From Acidobacteriota bacterium (GTDB lineage Bacteria; Acidobacteriota; Terriglobia; Acidiferrales; UBA7541), in NCBI GenBank assembly GCA_003131705.1, contig PKUY01000184.1, forward strand, positions 1 to 7,566: a DNA stretch of 7,566 nt. The letters are read 5' to 3'. The position numbers and the translations under genes were made by a program. The notes beneath the pieces were generated by a model. The model saw nothing but the letters and a program-made list of their open reading frames with translations. It made no database searches and was not told the origin of the DNA. Below are positions 5,694-7,566 of this stretch, piece after piece (the stretch's first letter is position 1; each line of letters opens with the position of its first letter).

Positions 5694-6476
5694 GTGTCAA
5701 ATACTGAAGCACACTGCAAGCCCACTCCTTTCCCAATACAGATTATTCCGTTGATGGGGCTGCCCGAAGTTGCGCCCGGTGACGATCTCGCACGGCTCCT
5801 TGTTGAAGCGGCCCAACGGCAACGACTCGTTCTCGAGCAAGGAGACGTCTTCGTAGTGGCACAGAAGGTTGTGTCTAAGGCAGAAGGAAGAATCGTGCGT
5901 CTCGACTCGATCAAACCTTCCGAGCGAGCGGAACAGTGGGCTGCTGAATACCAAAAGGATCCTCGTGCGATCCCCACGGTGGCGGTGCACGACGACGTCA
6001 CACGAGGCGTGGAGCGCGGCGTGATCATCGCCAAGACACGGCACGGCTTTGTCTGTGCCAATGCCGGCGTGGATGTCTCGAACGTTCCAGGGGGAACGGC
6101 GTTGTTGTTGCCCGAGAATCCCGATCGTTCCGCGAGCACGCTTCAGGAGCAACTCGTGCGGGCATTTGGCGTTCATGTGGCCGTCATTATTTCCGATACA
6201 TTTGGGCGCCCGTGGCGGGAGGGCTTGGTCAACGTCGCGCTGGGTGTCGCGGGAATGATGCCATTGGTCGATTATCGGGGGCAACGCGACACGCACGGAA
6301 AGATGCTTCAAGCGACAGTGATTGCGCTGGCCGATGAACTCGCTGCTGCTGGCGGACTTGTCATGGGCAAGCTCAACCGCGTCCCGGCAGCGGTTCTCCA
6401 GGGCTTGGCGATGTCGCAGGGAAAAGGAAGCGGACGCGACCTTATTCGGCCGGCGGAGAGAGACTTGTTTCGGTAG
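5694..6476 (+). CDS. cofE: Coenzyme F420-0:L-glutamate ligase
   Basis: GTP-dependent enzyme that adds gamma-linked glutamates to F420-0, the late step of coenzyme F420 synthesis. The 260 residues form a single CofE domain, without the C-terminal FMN domain of the actinobacterial fusion FbiB. Family marks in order are IIPLMGLPEVAPGDDLA (17-33), DVFVVAQKVVSKAEGR (51-66), RHGFVCANAGVDVSNV (116-131), LLPENPDRSA (138-147), ISDTFGRPWREG (166-177) and VDYRGQRDTHGKML (192-205). A DELAAA segment (214-219) and VMGK follow. The metal- and GTP-binding acidic residues appear retained. The GTG at 5694 is the only possible start, because an in-frame TAA lies two codons upstream and the next ATG (5754) would cut into the first conserved strand. 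No clear Shine-Dalgarno is seen. It is divergent from the hydrolase and shares the F420 theme with npdG about 2 kb away. No other F420 synthesis gene (cofC, cofD, cofG/H) is in view. Confidence 0.93.
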   Translation: MSNTEAHCKPTPFPIQIIPLMGLPEVAPGDDLARLLVEAAQRQRLVLEQGDVFVVAQKVVSKAEGRIVRLDSIKPSERAEQWAAEYQKDPRAIPTVAVHDDVTRGVERGVIIAKTRHGFVCANAGVDVSNVPGGTALLLPENPDRSASTLQEQLVRAFGVHVAVIISDTFGRPWREGLVNVALGVAGMMPLVDYRGQRDTHGKMLQATVIALADELAAAGGLVMGKLNRVPAAVLQGLAMSQGKGSGRDLIRPAERDLFR

Positions 6477-6637
6477 TGGTTTACATCCCCAAGAGGTCAT
6501 AACAGCCACGCCCCAATACCGAGAAGGTCAATGAGACCCTCTCTACCCGACCGCAATTAGTGACGGCGGCAGGTCTGTGGAAACAGTTTCATCTCGCACC
6601 GCAGCAAAGTACCCAGGTGATCCGCCCGATCCCAAAG
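6477..6637. other. Convergent intergenic stretch between cofE and iclR-type gene
   Basis: These 161 bases contain the 3' ends of two facing genes. Only a short GGTC-AATGA-GACC inverted repeat (about 6527-6539) was noticed, with no T-tract. No gene or clear terminator is supported. Confidence 0.35.
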
Positions 6638-7489
6638 TCATGAGCTTGTCGAGGCATCAGCAATGCCAGCATCTTGAGAGCCGGACAGTTCGTGATAAAC
6701 GGGAGGCTGGCCAGGATCTTGAACGACCTCTCCGGACGACAAGAACTGCAGACCAGCATCGATCTCGCGAGCGGCTGCCTGCACAAGTGCAGAGATATTG
6801 GCGATGAACTGGGGAGTCGCCTCACTGTCTGGAATGGCCATAGTGATGCTACCGATCACGTTCCGGTCTGGGCCAAATACAGGTGCGGCTATACCTACGC
6901 GACCGCTGTCAACTTCGCCACGAGTAATATGAACGCCACATCTCCGGATGCGGCGCAGATTGAGCTTTATCGTTTCCCAGTCGGAGCCCAGCCCTCCTGC
7001 AGCGATTTCGTCAGGGTACTTCTCGAAAAACCATCGCGCTGTTCTCGATGGGAGGTTAGCAAAAATGACCTTGGATGATGCGCCGCGAAACATCGGCATC
7101 GGTCGGCCGCGCTCATAGCCGACGGCATTTTCAGCAAGAACTCTGGCCTCTTGGTGCACGCACATGACGCGATTCCGATAGATACGGCACAAAAGAGCCA
7201 CGCCCACGCTGCCTGACCGAGTAACTAGACGCTGCATGGCAGGGCGCCCGACCTTAATCAACGGGTCGGTCAGCCTAATCTTGCGATCATTCTCAATGAC
7301 TGCGGGTCCCAGAACATATTTGCCGCTTGGAGACGAGTCGAGAAGACCGACCTTGGACAAGTCTCTGAAGTATCTGTAGGCCGTGCTAACGGAGACACCA
7401 ATTTCTTTGGCTGCCTCCTCCACGGTCCATTCAGACTTTTCAATCGTGAAAAGGCTCAGGACAGCCAGTAGTCGATTTGCCGTGGTCAC
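6638..7489 (-). CDS. IclR-family transcriptional regulator
   Basis: DNA-binding regulator of 283 residues, slightly long for the family because of a tail of about 30 residues rich in Ser, Gly, Asp and Pro after residue 252. The N-terminal winged helix-turn-helix spans about 1-62: WTVEEAAKEIGVS (21-33), the recognition helix STAYRYFRDL (35-44) and wing GLLDSSPSGKYVLG (48-61). The effector-binding domain follows, with GRPMPMFRGASSKVIFA (128-144), in place of the usual P...TA.GK.ilA segment, and GRVGIAAPVFG (196-206). IclR proteins commonly control aromatic or acid catabolic genes and bind a small-molecule ligand. The start is GTG 7489 with AGAGGA five bases upstream; the frame stays open to the window edge but shows no other start codon there. 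Its targets are not evident; they may lie beyond the right edge or include genes here. Confidence 0.9.
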   Translation of the reverse strand: MTTANRLLAVLSLFTIEKSEWTVEEAAKEIGVSVSTAYRYFRDLSKVGLLDSSPSGKYVLGPAVIENDRKIRLTDPLIKVGRPAMQRLVTRSGSVGVALLCRIYRNRVMCVHQEARVLAENAVGYERGRPMPMFRGASSKVIFANLPSRTARWFFEKYPDEIAAGGLGSDWETIKLNLRRIRRCGVHITRGEVDSGRVGIAAPVFGPDRNVIGSITMAIPDSEATPQFIANISALVQAAAREIDAGLQFLSSGEVVQDPGQPPVYHELSGSQDAGIADASTSS

Positions 7490-7494
7490 GTATT

Positions 7495-7500
7495 TCCTCT
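7495..7500 (-). promoter_or_regulatory. Ribosome binding site of the IclR-type gene
   Basis: The minus strand reads AGAGGA, then five bases, then GTG at 7489. It supports a GTG start within a frame that is open to the edge of the window. Confidence 0.6.
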
Positions 7501-7521
7501 TTCGCGTGGGCTGTTCCTCGA

Positions 7522-7566
7522 CTACGTATGCTCGCTCAGAGCTGACGCGGCTGACCCGCCGCCAGT
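7522..7566 (-). CDS. Possible 3' end of an upstream gene (14 residues, very uncertain)
   Basis: On the minus strand a frame enters from the right edge and ends with TAG at 7522-7524, encoding a tail TGGGSAASALSEHT. If real, it would end 32 bases before the IclR-type gene and put that gene in an operon. The stretch is too short to judge, and it could equally be non-coding upstream DNA. Confidence 0.12.
   Translation of the reverse strand, partial: TGGGSAASALSEHT

Noticed and set aside
1..7566. Mobile elements, CRISPR arrays, long repeats, toxin-antitoxin or phage genes
   Set aside because: No transposase, integrase, regularly spaced repeats or flanking inverted repeats were seen by eye; every sizeable stretch is explained by housekeeping or catabolic gene families.

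Overview
The window looks like a GC-rich bacterial chromosome segment carrying part of an aromatic-acid or acyl-CoA catabolic region. The most informative genes are a molybdenum-containing hydroxybenzoyl-CoA reductase-like pair and two coenzyme F420 genes (npdG, cofE). F420 use with a bacterial operon style, an IclR regulator and Shine-Dalgarno-led or GTG starts suggests a free-living, probably uncultured F420-producing bacterium. Rokubacteria, Tectomicrobia, Chloroflexota or Actinobacteria are possible, but the sequence alone cannot decide between them.

Layout. Plus strand, 1-2938: the 3' part of a molybdopterin subunit gene (HcrA-like) and a complete FAD subunit gene (HcrB-like). HcrB carries the four-cysteine [4Fe-4S] insertion typical of 4-hydroxybenzoyl-CoA reductase. 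The small 2Fe-2S subunit (HcrC) is not in view and would be expected upstream. Minus strand, 5530-3048, convergent to hcrAB: an alpha/beta hydrolase, a hot-dog thioesterase of the 4-hydroxybenzoyl-CoA thioesterase family, and an NADPH:F420 oxidoreductase (npdG). Plus strand, 5694-6476, divergent from the hydrolase: cofE, the F420-0:gamma-glutamyl ligase. Minus strand, 7489-6638, convergent with cofE: an IclR-family regulator whose targets probably lie beyond the right edge.

How the genes may work together (inference). The reductase pair would remove a phenolic hydroxyl from, or otherwise reduce or oxidise, an aromatic acyl-CoA. The thioesterase could release the free acid, the hydrolase could cleave an ester or ring-fission product, and NpdG/CofE supply and recycle F420. 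Two catalytic positions are altered. The catalytic Glu of the Mo subunit is Gln, and the catalytic Asp of the thioesterase is Gly. Both families are typified by enzymes acting on 4-hydroxybenzoyl-CoA, so the local chemistry may differ from the textbook pathway. All genes appear intact, and no mobile element, CRISPR array or RNA gene was seen.
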